A DNA stretch of 64,000 nt from assembly GCA_036374175.1 (NCBI GenBank), contig DASUUH010000123.1:62001-126000 (forward strand), written 5' to 3'. Shown in pieces: positions 40,827 to 49,211 of the stretch (positions are counted from its first letter, which is position 1; every line of letters starts with the position of its first letter). A program made the translations under genes and the position numbers. The DNA is from JASLBX01 sp036374175 (lineage in GTDB: Bacteria; Actinomycetota; Actinomycetes; Jiangellales; Jiangellaceae). Below the pieces are notes generated by a model that saw only the letters and a program-made list of their open reading frames with translations, ran no database searches and had not been told where the DNA came from.

Positions 40827-40840
40827 GGGCAACGTTGCCC
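40827..40840. promoter_or_regulatory. Palindrome upstream of ACT gene
   Basis: GGGCAACGTTGCCC is a perfect 14-base dyad 31 bases upstream of the ACT start, with a further half-site ACGTTGC at 40846-40852. Operator-like, binder unknown. Confidence 0.35.
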
Positions 40841-40883
40841 CAGCGACGTTGCAGCGGGATTTCGGTGGCATTGCAGGCCGGGG

Positions 40884-41702
40884 TCATCCCGCAGCGTCTG
40901 GATCCGCCCGACGATGTCGACCGCCGCGGCGGCGGGGACTGTGTACCGCCGGTTCTTCGTCCGGCTCTGAGAATGTCAGTAACAGCGGAGCGGTGTCGAT
41001 ATAGAGATGCCCATTGCGCGGGTCCGGTTCGTCGCTGGTGAGCAAGGGCGCAACTGGAGACTCCTGCTTAGTGCGAACGGGCCGGAGAATCCGGCGATCG
41101 CGCAACGGGCTATTGGTCTCTTCGGTCGCCGCGGTTTCGTTGGGTGTGTGCGGGGCGGACGGCTCCTCTTGGTTCAAGAGCCCCGGGGTGCCCGCCGATT
41201 CGGCAGAGGGGGGCGTATCGGATAGACCGACTGCACCGGGTATGCGGCGGGGCAATGGCTCCTTTGCGGTTTCTGGTTCTTCAGTCGATGCAGCCGCGCT
41301 GGTGGTTACGTCCTCAGCCGGCGCGGGCGCCGCATCGGGCCGGGCTCGTTGCGCGACCGGCTCAGCGGGGGGTTCGTGGGTATTTCTGGCGGCAGGTTCG
41401 GCGCCGTCGGGGGCGGACGGATCACCGGCGCGGCGTCGACCCCGGCGAGAGGCGTCGACTAGGAAGTTCTCGATCTCGCCATGTGGTGCGTCGATCCATT
41501 CCACGCTGGTGGCCTCGCCGTCACTGTGGATGGCGAGCATGTCCTCCATCGAGTTCCACATGCTGGTCGCCGGATGGGCTGAGCACCACCGGAGAACGAC
41601 CTGACCGTCAGAAAAGGCGACGCCGTAAGCCACCACCCCGATACCGGACACTCCGGTGTATTCAGTGTGGCGGATGAGCGCGAACCGACGCGGCAGCACC
41701 AT
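40884..41702 (-). CDS. Conserved actinobacterial hypothetical protein with long disordered linker
   Basis: 272 residues. A structured N-terminal domain of about 80 residues (RFALIRHTEYTGVSGIGVVAYG-type start, VVLRWCSAHPATSMWNS, ATSVEWIDAP) is followed by roughly 160 residues rich in Pro, Ala, Glu and Ser, and a short conserved-looking tail (HLYIDTAPLLLTFSEPDEEP). Promoter-like GTGACA-N17-TAAGGA lies about 70-100 bases upstream. Function unknown. Confidence 0.7.
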   Translation of the reverse strand: MVLPRRFALIRHTEYTGVSGIGVVAYGVAFSDGQVVLRWCSAHPATSMWNSMEDMLAIHSDGEATSVEWIDAPHGEIENFLVDASRRGRRRAGDPSAPDGAEPAARNTHEPPAEPVAQRARPDAAPAPAEDVTTSAAASTEEPETAKEPLPRRIPGAVGLSDTPPSAESAGTPGLLNQEEPSAPHTPNETAATEETNSPLRDRRILRPVRTKQESPVAPLLTSDEPDPRNGHLYIDTAPLLLTFSEPDEEPAVHSPRRRGGRHRRADPDAAG

Positions 41703-41774
41703 GAGTCACCCGACGCCGATCCGGCGCCTGTGCTCATGCCCCCCACGCATGTACCTCACCCCACCCACTGATCC

Positions 41775-41804
41775 ATCCTTATGCATATCGCGGCATATTG
41801 TCAC
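41775..41804 (-). promoter_or_regulatory. Promoter for hypothetical gene 41702-40884
   Basis: On the minus strand GTGACA (41804-41799), 17-base spacer, TAAGGA (41781-41776). Predicted start about 41768, leaving a leader of about 66 bases to the ATG at 41702. Confidence 0.4.
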
Positions 41805-41817
41805 TACCCACCTCGGA

Positions 41818-41842
41818 GGGGTCGCGCGGTAACGCGAGCCCC
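41818..41842 (-). terminator. Hairpin downstream of soxR
   Basis: GGGGTCGCG and CGCGAGCCCC pair with one bulged base around a six-base loop, 34 bases past the soxR stop. Probable terminator separating soxR from the next gene. Confidence 0.5.
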
Positions 41843-41875
41843 GTGACGATCGTAGGCAGTGGGATGCCGCTGCGG

Positions 41876-42337
41876 TCAGCCCGGCTCGCCGACGGGTACC
41901 GGACGATCTCCCCAGAGATACCGCGGACCGGAGCCAAGAGCCGCCGCACGGTCGTCGGGGTTGTAGAGACGGCACTTGTCCAGCGACAAGCACCCGCAGC
42001 CGATGCAACTGTCCAACTCGTCGCGCAGGCGCTCGAGGTCGGCGATGCGTTGGTCAAGTGTTGCCCGCCACCGTGACGAAAGTTGGGCCCAGTCGCTTGC
42101 GGTAGGGGTTCGCTGGCTCGGCAGGGTGTCCAACGCGGCGCGGATGTCATCCAGACTGAGCCCGACTCGTTGCGCGGCTCGGATGAATGCCACCCGGCGC
42201 AGAGTAGCCCGCTCGTAGGTTCGGTGGCCGCCGGACGTGCGTACCGAGGTCAGCAGACCCTTGGATTCGTAGAAGCGCAGGGCAGACGGGGCCGCCCCGC
42301 TTCGCGCCGCCAACTCGCCGATCGTTAGCCGTCCCAT
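41876..42337 (-). CDS. soxR: Redox-sensitive transcriptional activator SoxR
   Basis: 153 residues, MerR family: HTH TIGELAARSGAAPSALRFYE at residues 5-24, dimerisation helix, and the SoxR [2Fe-2S] motif C-X2-C-X-C-X5-C (Cys111, 114, 116, 122). SoxR responds to redox-active compounds. AACTTCGAGTT (42347-42357), ten bases upstream of the ATG, is a weak dyad and could be its own site. No obvious target gene nearby except the divergent small gene at 42497. Confidence 0.93.
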   Translation of the reverse strand: MGRLTIGELAARSGAAPSALRFYESKGLLTSVRTSGGHRTYERATLRRVAFIRAAQRVGLSLDDIRAALDTLPSQRTPTASDWAQLSSRWRATLDQRIADLERLRDELDSCIGCGCLSLDKCRLYNPDDRAAALGSGPRYLWGDRPVPVGEPG

Positions 42338-42496
42338 GTCACTCTCAACTTCGAGTTTTCTTTAACTTAGCGCGCCACGCGAGCGGGCACGCCTGGATAG
42401 CGAGTTGGTCACGAACCGGCAACACAGCCCGATCACATCCGCTCAGTAAGGATCCGATGTACTAGAACCCGTAACGAGCCGACCGTGGAGAGACGC

Positions 42497-42718
42497 ATGA
42501 ACGCCAACCCCGACGTCGACCGCATGGTTTCCGACGCTGTGCGCAATATCCGTGACCGTTTCGGCGTGGCCGGTCTGCGCGACCTTGTCACGCTGGCGAC
42601 GGCGGAACTGCAGCGCGCCGAGCAACTCACCGATCGCGCCGCCGCTCAGGACACCAATGACATGGCCGATACGCAGGCGTGGATGGCCTTCACCGGCGAG
42701 GACTTCGACCGCGGCTGA
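42497..42718 (+). CDS. Small hypothetical protein (73 aa)
   Basis: 73 residues, mostly helical, acidic and polar (VRNIRDRFGVAGLRDLVTLA; LQRAEQLTDRAAAQDTNDMA). ATG 42497 follows GGAG with a short spacer. No family recognised. It converges with otsA (stop 42745) and is divergent from soxR. Possibly a conserved actinobacterial small protein, but I cannot confirm. Confidence 0.55.
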   Translation: MNANPDVDRMVSDAVRNIRDRFGVAGLRDLVTLATAELQRAEQLTDRAAAQDTNDMADTQAWMAFTGEDFDRG

Positions 42719-42744
42719 GCCGTCGGCGGCCCGAGGCTGCCTTG

Positions 42745-44139
42745 CTAGGTGGCTCGCAGGGTCTCCAGGAACTCCTTGGCCCATCGGTTCACGTCGTGCG
42801 TGGCGACATGTTCTCGCAGCCGGCGCATCCGGTCCTCGGCTTCGGCCGGGTCGATTCGCATCGCGGCGAGCATCGTCCGCTTGAGCCCGTCGATGTCGTG
42901 CGGATTGACCAGGAACGCACCATCGAGTTCGTCGGCGGCGCCGGCGAACTCGGACAGCACCAGGGCGCCGCGCAGGTCGGTGCGAGCCATTACGTACTCC
43001 TTGGCGACCAGGTTCATGCCGTCACGCAGCGGCGTTACGACCATGACGTCCGCCGCGCGGAGTAGCGCGACGAGTTCGGCCCGCTCGTATGACGAGTGGA
43101 GGTAGTGCACGGCCGGTACCCCGATCCGGCCGTAGTCACCGTTCATCCGCCCGACCTGCAGTTCGATCTCGTCGCGCAGGTTCTGGTACGCCTCGACTCG
43201 CTCCCGGCTCGGGGTGGCCACCTGGACGAAGACGGCCTCGTCCGGGGTGACCTCCCCATCGGCGAGTAGCTCTCCCCAGGCCTGCAGCCGGTGCCGGATG
43301 CCCTTGGTGTAGTCCAGCCGGTCGACGCCGAGCAGCACGTGTTCGGGTGAGCCGATCTCTTCGCGGACCTCCGCGCTGCGGGCCTGCACCTGAGCGTCGC
43401 GGGCTAGCCGCTCGACCTCGGTCACCTCGATCGAGATCGGAAACGCACGGGCCAGCACCTTGCGTCCCTCGTGCTGGACGATCCGATCGTCCACGGCCGT
43501 CGCGTCAGTGAAGCGAGTACACAACGAGACGAAGTTGTCCGCCGCCCCGTCGCGCTGGAATCCGACGAGGTCGGCGCCAAGCAGCCCTTCGAGGATTTGC
43601 CGCCGCCATGGCAGCTGGGCGAACAGCTCCACGGGGGGAAACGGTATATGGAGGAAGAAGCCGATCTTCAAGTCCGGCCGCATTTCGCGGAGCATCCGTG
43701 GCACCAGCTGAAGTTGGTAGTCCTGGATGAACACGGTGGCCGCATCGTCGGCGACCTCGGCGGCCGCTTCGGCGAACCGGCGGTTGACGCGTACGTATGC
43801 GTCCCACCACTCACGGTGGTATTCAGCCGGGACGATGACGTCGTGGTACAGCGGCCACAACGTGGCGTTGGCGAAACCCTCGTAATAGAGGCGGATGTCG
43901 CGGCCGGACAGGGGCACGGGTATGAGCTCCATGTCCTCCGAGGAGAACGGAGCGGGGGCGTCGTCTGCACTGCCGGTCCAACCCACCCAGGCGCCGTCGT
44001 AGGCGCGCATGACTGGCGCCAAGGCAGTCACCAGACCGCCAGGACTCCGTCGCCAGCGGACCTGACCATCCGAATCGGTCACCCGATCGACGGGCAAGCG
44101 GTTGGCGACGACGATGAAGCTGCTCGGGCCGGATTGCAC
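42745..44139 (-). CDS. otsA: Trehalose-6-phosphate synthase
   Basis: 464 residues, GT20 family. RLPVDRVTDSDG and RRSPGGLVTAL N-terminal donor loop, HIPFPPVELFAQLPWR, GVDRLDYTKGIRHR, and C-terminal VVTPLRDGMNLVAKEYV. Transfers glucose from a nucleotide donor to glucose-6-phosphate. OtsB is on the opposite strand 1 kb away, past two small genes. Full length; ATG 44139. Confidence 0.95.
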   Translation of the reverse strand: MQSGPSSFIVVANRLPVDRVTDSDGQVRWRRSPGGLVTALAPVMRAYDGAWVGWTGSADDAPAPFSSEDMELIPVPLSGRDIRLYYEGFANATLWPLYHDVIVPAEYHREWWDAYVRVNRRFAEAAAEVADDAATVFIQDYQLQLVPRMLREMRPDLKIGFFLHIPFPPVELFAQLPWRRQILEGLLGADLVGFQRDGAADNFVSLCTRFTDATAVDDRIVQHEGRKVLARAFPISIEVTEVERLARDAQVQARSAEVREEIGSPEHVLLGVDRLDYTKGIRHRLQAWGELLADGEVTPDEAVFVQVATPSRERVEAYQNLRDEIELQVGRMNGDYGRIGVPAVHYLHSSYERAELVALLRAADVMVVTPLRDGMNLVAKEYVMARTDLRGALVLSEFAGAADELDGAFLVNPHDIDGLKRTMLAAMRIDPAEAEDRMRRLREHVATHDVNRWAKEFLETLRAT

Positions 44140-44284
44140 GTACTTGTCCTCCTCGTCTCCGTAACGTTAGCCAACGTTCACCGGTGACGAAGGCATGTCC
44201 ATCGTCTCACTCGCTGGCAGCTGTGGGTAGCTATTCGGCCTGTCATCCGCCGCACAGATCAGCCCCTCTCTTACCATTGCGCTC

Positions 44285-44596
44285 ATGGACGTCCCCCCTG
44301 CCGCGCAGCCTTTTGATCATGACTTGACTGAGCGGGATCGCGCAATCCTGGACTTCGAGCGGCAGTGGTGGCGGTACGCGGGTGCGAAAGAGCAGGCCAT
44401 TCGTGACACGATCGGTATGCCCGCCACCCGGTATTACCAGGTGCTCAATGCGCTGATCGATCGACCGGCAGCGCTTGCTCATGATCCGATGCTCGTCAAA
44501 CGCTTGCGCCGGTTGCGGGCGGCCAGACACGGAGCTCGAAGTGCCGAGCGAGTGTCCGGGCGTGGTCGGCCGGCGACAGGTGGCGTACCCTCCTGA
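44285..44596 (+). CDS. DUF3263 family protein
   Basis: 103 residues. LTERDRAILDFERQWWRYAGAKEQAIRD and GMPATRYYQVLNALIDRP form the DUF3263 helix-turn-helix-like core. The family is conserved in actinobacteria near LytR_C genes, as here (gap of four bases). Possible DNA-binding protein; function unknown. Confidence 0.9.
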   Translation: MDVPPAAQPFDHDLTERDRAILDFERQWWRYAGAKEQAIRDTIGMPATRYYQVLNALIDRPAALAHDPMLVKRLRRLRAARHGARSAERVSGRGRPATGGVPS

Positions 44597-44600
44597 CGCT

Positions 44601-45170
44601 GTGACCGAACGTTCGCGCTTCGACCGGGCCTGGCCATCGCTGCTAGCGCTGGTGGGAACGGTCGCGGTCGTGCTCGGATTGTTGTGGGCCTTCGGCAGCG
44701 ACATCGACCCAAGCCGGTCGGACGACGACCTGGTGGCAGACAACGGCGAGCTGCTTGACGACGGCGGTACCGACGAAGACCCGGACGCCGAGACCGACGG
44801 GGAGACCGAAGAAGACACCGACGAGACGCCGACCGAATCGTCCGAACCTCCGGCAGATCCGGTCACCGCTCCGCCGGAACTGCGCACCCCCGTCGGCATC
44901 TTGAACGGGACGTCGGTATCCGGGCTCGCAGCCAGCGCGCAGGAACGATTTGTGGACGGCGGATGGTCCGTCCCCGCTATCGACAGCACGACCCGTGAGA
45001 TTGACGCCACGACTGTGTATTATCCGTCAGGGCTCGAAGAATCTGCCGAGGCGCTACAGGCGCAGTTCCCAGAGATCGCGCGCACGGCGCCGACCGAACC
45101 CGGGCTGGCCCAGGACCGGCTAGTGGTGATCTTGGCGCAAGACTATGCCGAGGCGGTAGGCGAGAGCTGA
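44601..45170 (+). CDS. LytR C-terminal domain (LytR_C) membrane protein
   Basis: 189 residues: one membrane helix (about 12-32), an acidic Asp/Glu/Thr linker (about 35-85), then a LytR_C domain with VGILNGTSVSGLAASAQERFVDGGW. The domain is thought to bind cell-wall material extracellularly. GTG 44601. Its stop shares one base with otsB. Related proteins in mycobacteria are linked to glycan attachment. Confidence 0.87.
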   Translation: MTERSRFDRAWPSLLALVGTVAVVLGLLWAFGSDIDPSRSDDDLVADNGELLDDGGTDEDPDAETDGETEEDTDETPTESSEPPADPVTAPPELRTPVGILNGTSVSGLAASAQERFVDGGWSVPAIDSTTREIDATTVYYPSGLEESAEALQAQFPEIARTAPTEPGLAQDRLVVILAQDYAEAVGES

Positions 45171-45964
45171 TGAACGAGTTGCCGACTCCGGCATCGCCGC
45201 AGTCTCGGTCGGCGCTCGCAGCGGCGGTCGCGGAACCGGCGCGCACTCTCGTCGCGCTGGATTTCGACGGGACGCTTGCCCCGATCGTGCCGCGTCCCGA
45301 GGACGCCGTCGCCCATGCCGCTGCCGCCGATGCGCTGACCGGACTGTCGGCGGCTGGCTTTCACATTGCCGTGATCACCGGCCGGCCCGTGGCCGACGTG
45401 CTTCGGCTCGGGACCGGGTTCGCCGACATACCCGGCCTGACCATCTACGGGCATTACGGCCTGGAGCGATGGGCTGACGGCGAGCTGACCGCACCCGACC
45501 AGCACCCCGGCATCGAACCGGCCAGGGCAGCCGTTCGGGCGCTCGCGATGGCCCACGAAGGCGTCGACGTCGAGGACAAGGGCCACTCGGTCGCCCTCCA
45601 CACGCGTAACGCACCGGACCCGGCGGGCGCATTCTCAAGCCTGCGGCCACAGGCCGATCAGATCGGAGCGGATAACGACCTCGAGGTTGTGCCAGGGCGG
45701 TTCGTGCTGGAATTGCGGCCGGCGGGCATCGACAAGGGCGGTGCGTTGCGCGACCTAGTCGCAGGCTTGGGTGTGCAGACCGTCGTGCTGGCTGGTGACG
45801 ACCTCGGCGACCTGCCGGCCGTGCGGGCCCTGCGTGAGCTGGACGTCGTGGGCGTGATCGTATGCAGCGACTCGGCGGAGACACCGGACGAACTACGCCA
45901 GGTGGCCGACGTGGTGGTGGACGGCCCTGACGGTGTGGTCGACCTGCTGCGCGGAATGTCCTGA
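45170..45964 (+). CDS. otsB: Trehalose-6-phosphate phosphatase
   Basis: 264 residues, HAD superfamily. Motif I LDFDGTLAPI (Asp nucleophile), motif II FHIAVITGRP, cap region IYGHYGLERW, Lys motif DKGGAL and motif IV LAGDDLGDLPAV. Removes phosphate from trehalose-6-phosphate made by OtsA. Overlaps the LytR_C gene by one base; three bases from the convergent epimerase stop. Confidence 0.94.
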   Translation: MNELPTPASPQSRSALAAAVAEPARTLVALDFDGTLAPIVPRPEDAVAHAAAADALTGLSAAGFHIAVITGRPVADVLRLGTGFADIPGLTIYGHYGLERWADGELTAPDQHPGIEPARAAVRALAMAHEGVDVEDKGHSVALHTRNAPDPAGAFSSLRPQADQIGADNDLEVVPGRFVLELRPAGIDKGGALRDLVAGLGVQTVVLAGDDLGDLPAVRALRELDVVGVIVCSDSAETPDELRQVADVVVDGPDGVVDLLRGMS

Positions 45965-45967
45965 CCG

Positions 45968-46771
45968 CTAGGGAATCCGCCAGGTCCAGGTCATCGTCGT
46001 GGCGAGCGGCTGGCCGGGGCGGACCAGGAACGGCTCGAGGTTGAGTGCGTCCGGTGGTCCGGTCTGTGGTTCGACGCACAGCGCATCGGGTCGCTCGGTG
46101 AAGACGACCCCGTACCTCGTGTCGCTGGAGATGGCCAGCGACATGGTGCCTGGCCAGGTCAGAGTGACCGGCCAGTGCACCCCGTCGAAGCAGTCGTCCC
46201 AGGGCTGGTCGGTGATCGGCCCCCGCTCACCGGTCGGGATGCCGGTGGCGTCCCGGATGAGCATCGCTTCAGCCGCGAAGTCCAACTCGGCCGGGTCAGC
46301 TCCGGGCCTGAGGTGTCGCCGAAACCATGGGTGCCAGCCCGCGGCGGCCGGAAAGGCCTCGTCGTCGGCGTGCACCTCGATCCTGAAGTCGGCGCCCCGC
46401 TCGCCGAGGCGGATGATCTGCCGGACGAACCCGCGCCAGGGCCAGCGCTCGTCCAGCTGGCAGTCGAGCACCACTGAGTCACCGGTGGCGTCGGCGACCC
46501 ACCATGGCCGGTCGACCACCGTGCCGTGGATGGCATGCGGCTCCGAGCTGAGTGGTAGCTGATGCTCGCGACCGTCGAACCTGAACCGCCCGTTGCGAAT
46601 CCGTCCCGCCCACGGAGCCATTACGAAGCTGCCCCAGTGGAACGGGCTGGTGGGATCCAAGTGAGCGAGAATTTCGATGCCGCCGACAGAGAAGTGGGTC
46701 ACTCGACCGCCGGTGTCGACGTCGAGGTGCAGGACGGCGTCTCCGCCGCGCAGGGTTACGTCACGGTCCAT
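45968..46771 (-). CDS. Aldose 1-epimerase family protein
   Basis: 267 residues. Galactose-mutarotase fold: HAIHGTVVDRPWWV (His), GWHPWFRR (His), FDGVHWP and the C-terminal acid in LNLEPFLVRPGQ. Family interconverts sugar anomers. Overlaps nothing; the next gene upstream on this strand ends at 46775. Substrate unknown. Confidence 0.9.
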   Translation of the reverse strand: MDRDVTLRGGDAVLHLDVDTGGRVTHFSVGGIEILAHLDPTSPFHWGSFVMAPWAGRIRNGRFRFDGREHQLPLSSEPHAIHGTVVDRPWWVADATGDSVVLDCQLDERWPWRGFVRQIIRLGERGADFRIEVHADDEAFPAAAGWHPWFRRHLRPGADPAELDFAAEAMLIRDATGIPTGERGPITDQPWDDCFDGVHWPVTLTWPGTMSLAISSDTRYGVVFTERPDALCVEPQTGPPDALNLEPFLVRPGQPLATTMTWTWRIP

Positions 46772-46774
46772 CGC

Positions 46775-47221
46775 TTAGAACTCCCCACCGACCCCGCGGC
46801 GCCGGAAAACCGGCCGAAGCGGTCGCTCTTTGTATCCGCCGTCCATGAGGCCGGCGGAGGTTTCGAACACGTTCCGGGATGCGGGGTCGCCGGTGCGGAT
46901 CCACGACCAGCCCGCGGCGACGGCGTACAGCACAAGCATGACGGGCCCCAAGCAGATGGCGTACTGGGTCGCATGCCGCGACTCGTGAATCAGCAACCGC
47001 GGCCGGCGTTCGAGGTACGCCTCGTCGCGCTTGAACAGCACGACGTTGCCGAGGGTGAACGCGGGCGCTGGCGGTAGGGGTATGCGGTAGCCGTACCCCA
47101 GCAGGAGGCCGTCCGGCCCGAGCGTCAACCGAGCCCGGCCAGCTACGGCGAGGAGCAGGCCGAGCGTGGTGGACAGGTTGATGATGTTGATAACCAAGCG
47201 GACCCAGTGCGCGGCCTTCAC
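46775..47221 (-). CDS. Small membrane protein with HExRH metallopeptidase-like motif
   Basis: About 148 residues. Hydrophobic N-terminus (about 3-25), then LLIHESRHATQYAICLGP, a HExxH-type zinc motif, followed by a second membrane helix (PVMLVLYAVAAGWSW). GTG 47221 has GGGAGG nine bases upstream; ATG 47230 overlaps that site. Longer frames lack support. Three bases from the epimerase gene. Could be a minimal protease or a zinc-binding scaffold; function unknown. Confidence 0.65.
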   Translation of the reverse strand: MKAAHWVRLVINIINLSTTLGLLLAVAGRARLTLGPDGLLLGYGYRIPLPPAPAFTLGNVVLFKRDEAYLERRPRLLIHESRHATQYAICLGPVMLVLYAVAAGWSWIRTGDPASRNVFETSAGLMDGGYKERPLRPVFRRRGVGGEF

Positions 47222-47401
47222 GGCGGCCATCCTCCCACGGAAGCCGGGGATTGAGCGATGGGTCCGCTTTGTGGGCAGTCGTGGACCTGGGAGGCGGTTC
47301 GGCGAGCGACTGTGGCGTGAGTGTATTGAAATGCGGGACGCTCGTCTCAACATACGGGCGACGGTGCCGCTCGTACCGGTCGTTGCGTAGAGTCACAAGC
47401 A

Positions 47402-47507
47402 CTTCATCCAGAGGGGCAGAGGGATCCGGCCCGGCGAAGCCCCGGCAACCACCGCAGTGCGGAAGGTGCCAATTCCGGCCCGCGGTTCGCGGGAGAGATG
47501 AGGGAGG
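47402..47507 (+). ncRNA. SAM-I (S-box) riboswitch
   Basis: S-box core elements appear in order: AGAGGGGCAGAGGGA, GGCCCGGCGAAGCCCC, CGGCAACCACCGCA, GGTGCCAATTCC. P1 pairs CTTCATC (47402-47408) with GATGAGG (47497-47503). The 3' side of P1 overlaps the Shine-Dalgarno GGGAGG (47502-47507) of the next gene, so SAM binding should hide the ribosome site. The element sits eight bases before ATG 47516. Confidence 0.92.
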
Positions 47508-47515
47508 TATCTCGC

Positions 47516-48796
47516 ATGACCGTCACTATCGACGCGGCTACGCCCGCAGGCCCCCGCAGGAACCCCGACTTGGGGGCTGCGAACGGCCTGTCATGTCGTG
47601 AGTGCGGAGCCACATCGCCGTTAGGTCCGTTCTACGCGTGCACCGAGTGTTTCGGCCCGTTGGAGGTCGCTTACGGCTACGGCCGGGTGACGAGAGAGCG
47701 CATCGAAGCCGGTCCGAAGTCCATCTGGCGGTACCGCGACCTGCTGCCGGTGCCGGCGGGTGTGGCGGAGATTCCCAACACTGATCCGGGGTTCACCCGG
47801 CTGGTGCGGGCCGACAACCTGGCCCGTGAGCTTGGGGTCAAGACTCTCTGGATCAAGGATGACTCCGGCAACCCGACGCATTCGTTCAAGGACCGCGTCG
47901 TGGCGGTGGCGCTTGCCGCCGCACGTGAGTTGGGCTTCACAGTGCTGGCGTGCCCGTCCACGGGCAACCTCGCGAACGCGGTGGCCGCGGCGGCGGCGCG
48001 CGCGGGGATCCGCAGCTACGTGTTCGTGCCGTCCAACCTCGAGCTGCCCAAGATCGTCACGTCCGCGGTGTACGGGCCGACACTCGTTGCCGTCGACGGA
48101 CACTACGACGACGTCAACCGCCTCGCATCGGAGTTGGCGGGCGAACACGAGGACTGGGCGTTCGTCAACGTCAACGTCCGCCCGTACTACGCGGAGGGTT
48201 CGAAGACTCTCGGATTTGAGGTCGCCGAGCAGCTGGGCTGGCGGCTGCCGTCGCAGGTCGTGATCCCGGTGGCCAGCGGCGCCCAGCTGGTCAAGGTCGA
48301 CAAGGCATTCCGTGAGCTGATCAGCCTTGGCCTGGTCGAGGGTGATCCGCCGCGGATCTTCGGCGCGCAGGCCGTGGGCTGCAATCCGGTGGCGGCGGCC
48401 TTCAAGGCGGGCCACGACGTCGTACGTCCGGTCCGGCCGGACACCATCGCCAAGTCGCTGGCCATCGGCAATCCGGCGGACGGGCCGTACGTCCTCGACG
48501 TCGCGCGGCGGACCGGGGGGGCGGTTGAGGATGTAACTGACGATGAGATCGTGGCCGGCATCCGGCTGCTGGCCCGCACGGAAGGCATCTTCGCCGAAAC
48601 CGCCGGCGGAGTAACCGTTGCCGTTCTCGCCAAGCTGCTGCGTGAGGGCCTGCTTGACCCGGAGGCAGAGACCGTTGTCTTCAACACCGGTCAGGGCTTG
48701 AAGACCCTCGACGCGATCACCTCCGCCGTCGGACCCACGGCGACCATCCCGCCGACGACTGAAGCATTCGACGCCCTGGCGGTTGCGCCCCGATGA
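47516..48796 (+). CDS. thrC: Threonine synthase (ThrC-like, fold-type II PLP enzyme), SAM-riboswitch controlled
   Basis: 426 residues. N-terminal zinc-ribbon-like Cys pairs (Cys27/30 and Cys42/45), PLP lysine in NPTHSFKDR (Lys125), glycine phosphate loop, and VFNTGQGLKTLDAI at the C-terminus. ThrC converts O-phosphohomoserine to threonine. Its leader is a SAM riboswitch and it overlaps a MoaD/ThiS sulfur-carrier gene (ATGA at 48793-48796), which is odd for pure threonine synthesis; an alternative is sulfur transfer to O-phosphohomoserine. ATG 47516 follows GGGAGG. Confidence 0.93.
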   Translation: MTVTIDAATPAGPRRNPDLGAANGLSCRECGATSPLGPFYACTECFGPLEVAYGYGRVTRERIEAGPKSIWRYRDLLPVPAGVAEIPNTDPGFTRLVRADNLARELGVKTLWIKDDSGNPTHSFKDRVVAVALAAARELGFTVLACPSTGNLANAVAAAAARAGIRSYVFVPSNLELPKIVTSAVYGPTLVAVDGHYDDVNRLASELAGEHEDWAFVNVNVRPYYAEGSKTLGFEVAEQLGWRLPSQVVIPVASGAQLVKVDKAFRELISLGLVEGDPPRIFGAQAVGCNPVAAAFKAGHDVVRPVRPDTIAKSLAIGNPADGPYVLDVARRTGGAVEDVTDDEIVAGIRLLARTEGIFAETAGGVTVAVLAKLLREGLLDPEAETVVFNTGQGLKTLDAITSAVGPTATIPPTTEAFDALAVAPR

Positions 48797-49083
48797 GCAG
48801 CACAGTCACCGTCCGAGTCCCGACCATCTTGCGGACGTACACCACCGGCGAGTCTGACGTGTCGGTGGCCGTCGGCGATGGCGCGACCCTGTCCGATGTG
48901 GTCGGGGCGCTGGACACCGCCTATCCCGGCATAGCCGGGCGGGTGCTCGACGAGGCCGGCCAGATCAGGCGCTTCGTCAACGTCTATGTGAACGACGACG
49001 ACGTCCGGTTCGCCGCCGGCCTTGAGACACCCACGCCGGATGGCACCAAGGTGTCGATCATTCCAGCCGTTGCGGGCGGCTGA
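48793..49083 (+). CDS. MoaD/ThiS family sulfur-carrier protein
   Basis: 96 residues, ubiquitin-like beta-grasp: VTVRVPTILRTYTTGESDVSV, GRVLDEAGQIRRFVNVYVNDDDV, and a C-terminal Gly-Gly (PAVAGG) for thiocarboxylation. It resembles CysO-type carriers more than molybdopterin MoaD (YVN(D/E)DDVRF motif). Translationally coupled to the ThrC-like gene, so it shares the SAM riboswitch. Confidence 0.9.
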   Translation: MSSTVTVRVPTILRTYTTGESDVSVAVGDGATLSDVVGALDTAYPGIAGRVLDEAGQIRRFVNVYVNDDDVRFAAGLETPTPDGTKVSIIPAVAGG

Positions 49084-49107
49084 TAGCGCCGGCGACGGCC
49101 CAGCCAT

Positions 49108-49195
49108 GTGAAGAACTGCGGCACGATCTTGATCAGAGCCATGCCATATCGGTTAAACCGGGCGCTTTTTCAAGATCGTGTCGCAAGTTCTTCAC
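49108..49195. repeat. Hairpin repeat, left flank of AbiEi/DUF559 gene (copy 1)
   Basis: 88-base element: arms 49108-49132 and 49170-49195 pair with a few mismatches; loop contains an inner CGGTT-A-AACCG stem. Nearly identical to 50130-50216 in the same orientation (about nine differences). It ends 17 bases before the stop of the minus-strand gene at 49212. Confidence 0.85.
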
Positions 49196-49211
49196 GGCTG
49201 ACGGGCGGAAC

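Noticed and set aside
42347..42357. Possible SoxR box AACTTCGAGTT upstream of soxR
   Set aside because: Too short and poorly matched to known SoxR boxes to list as a feature; mentioned in the gene entry only.
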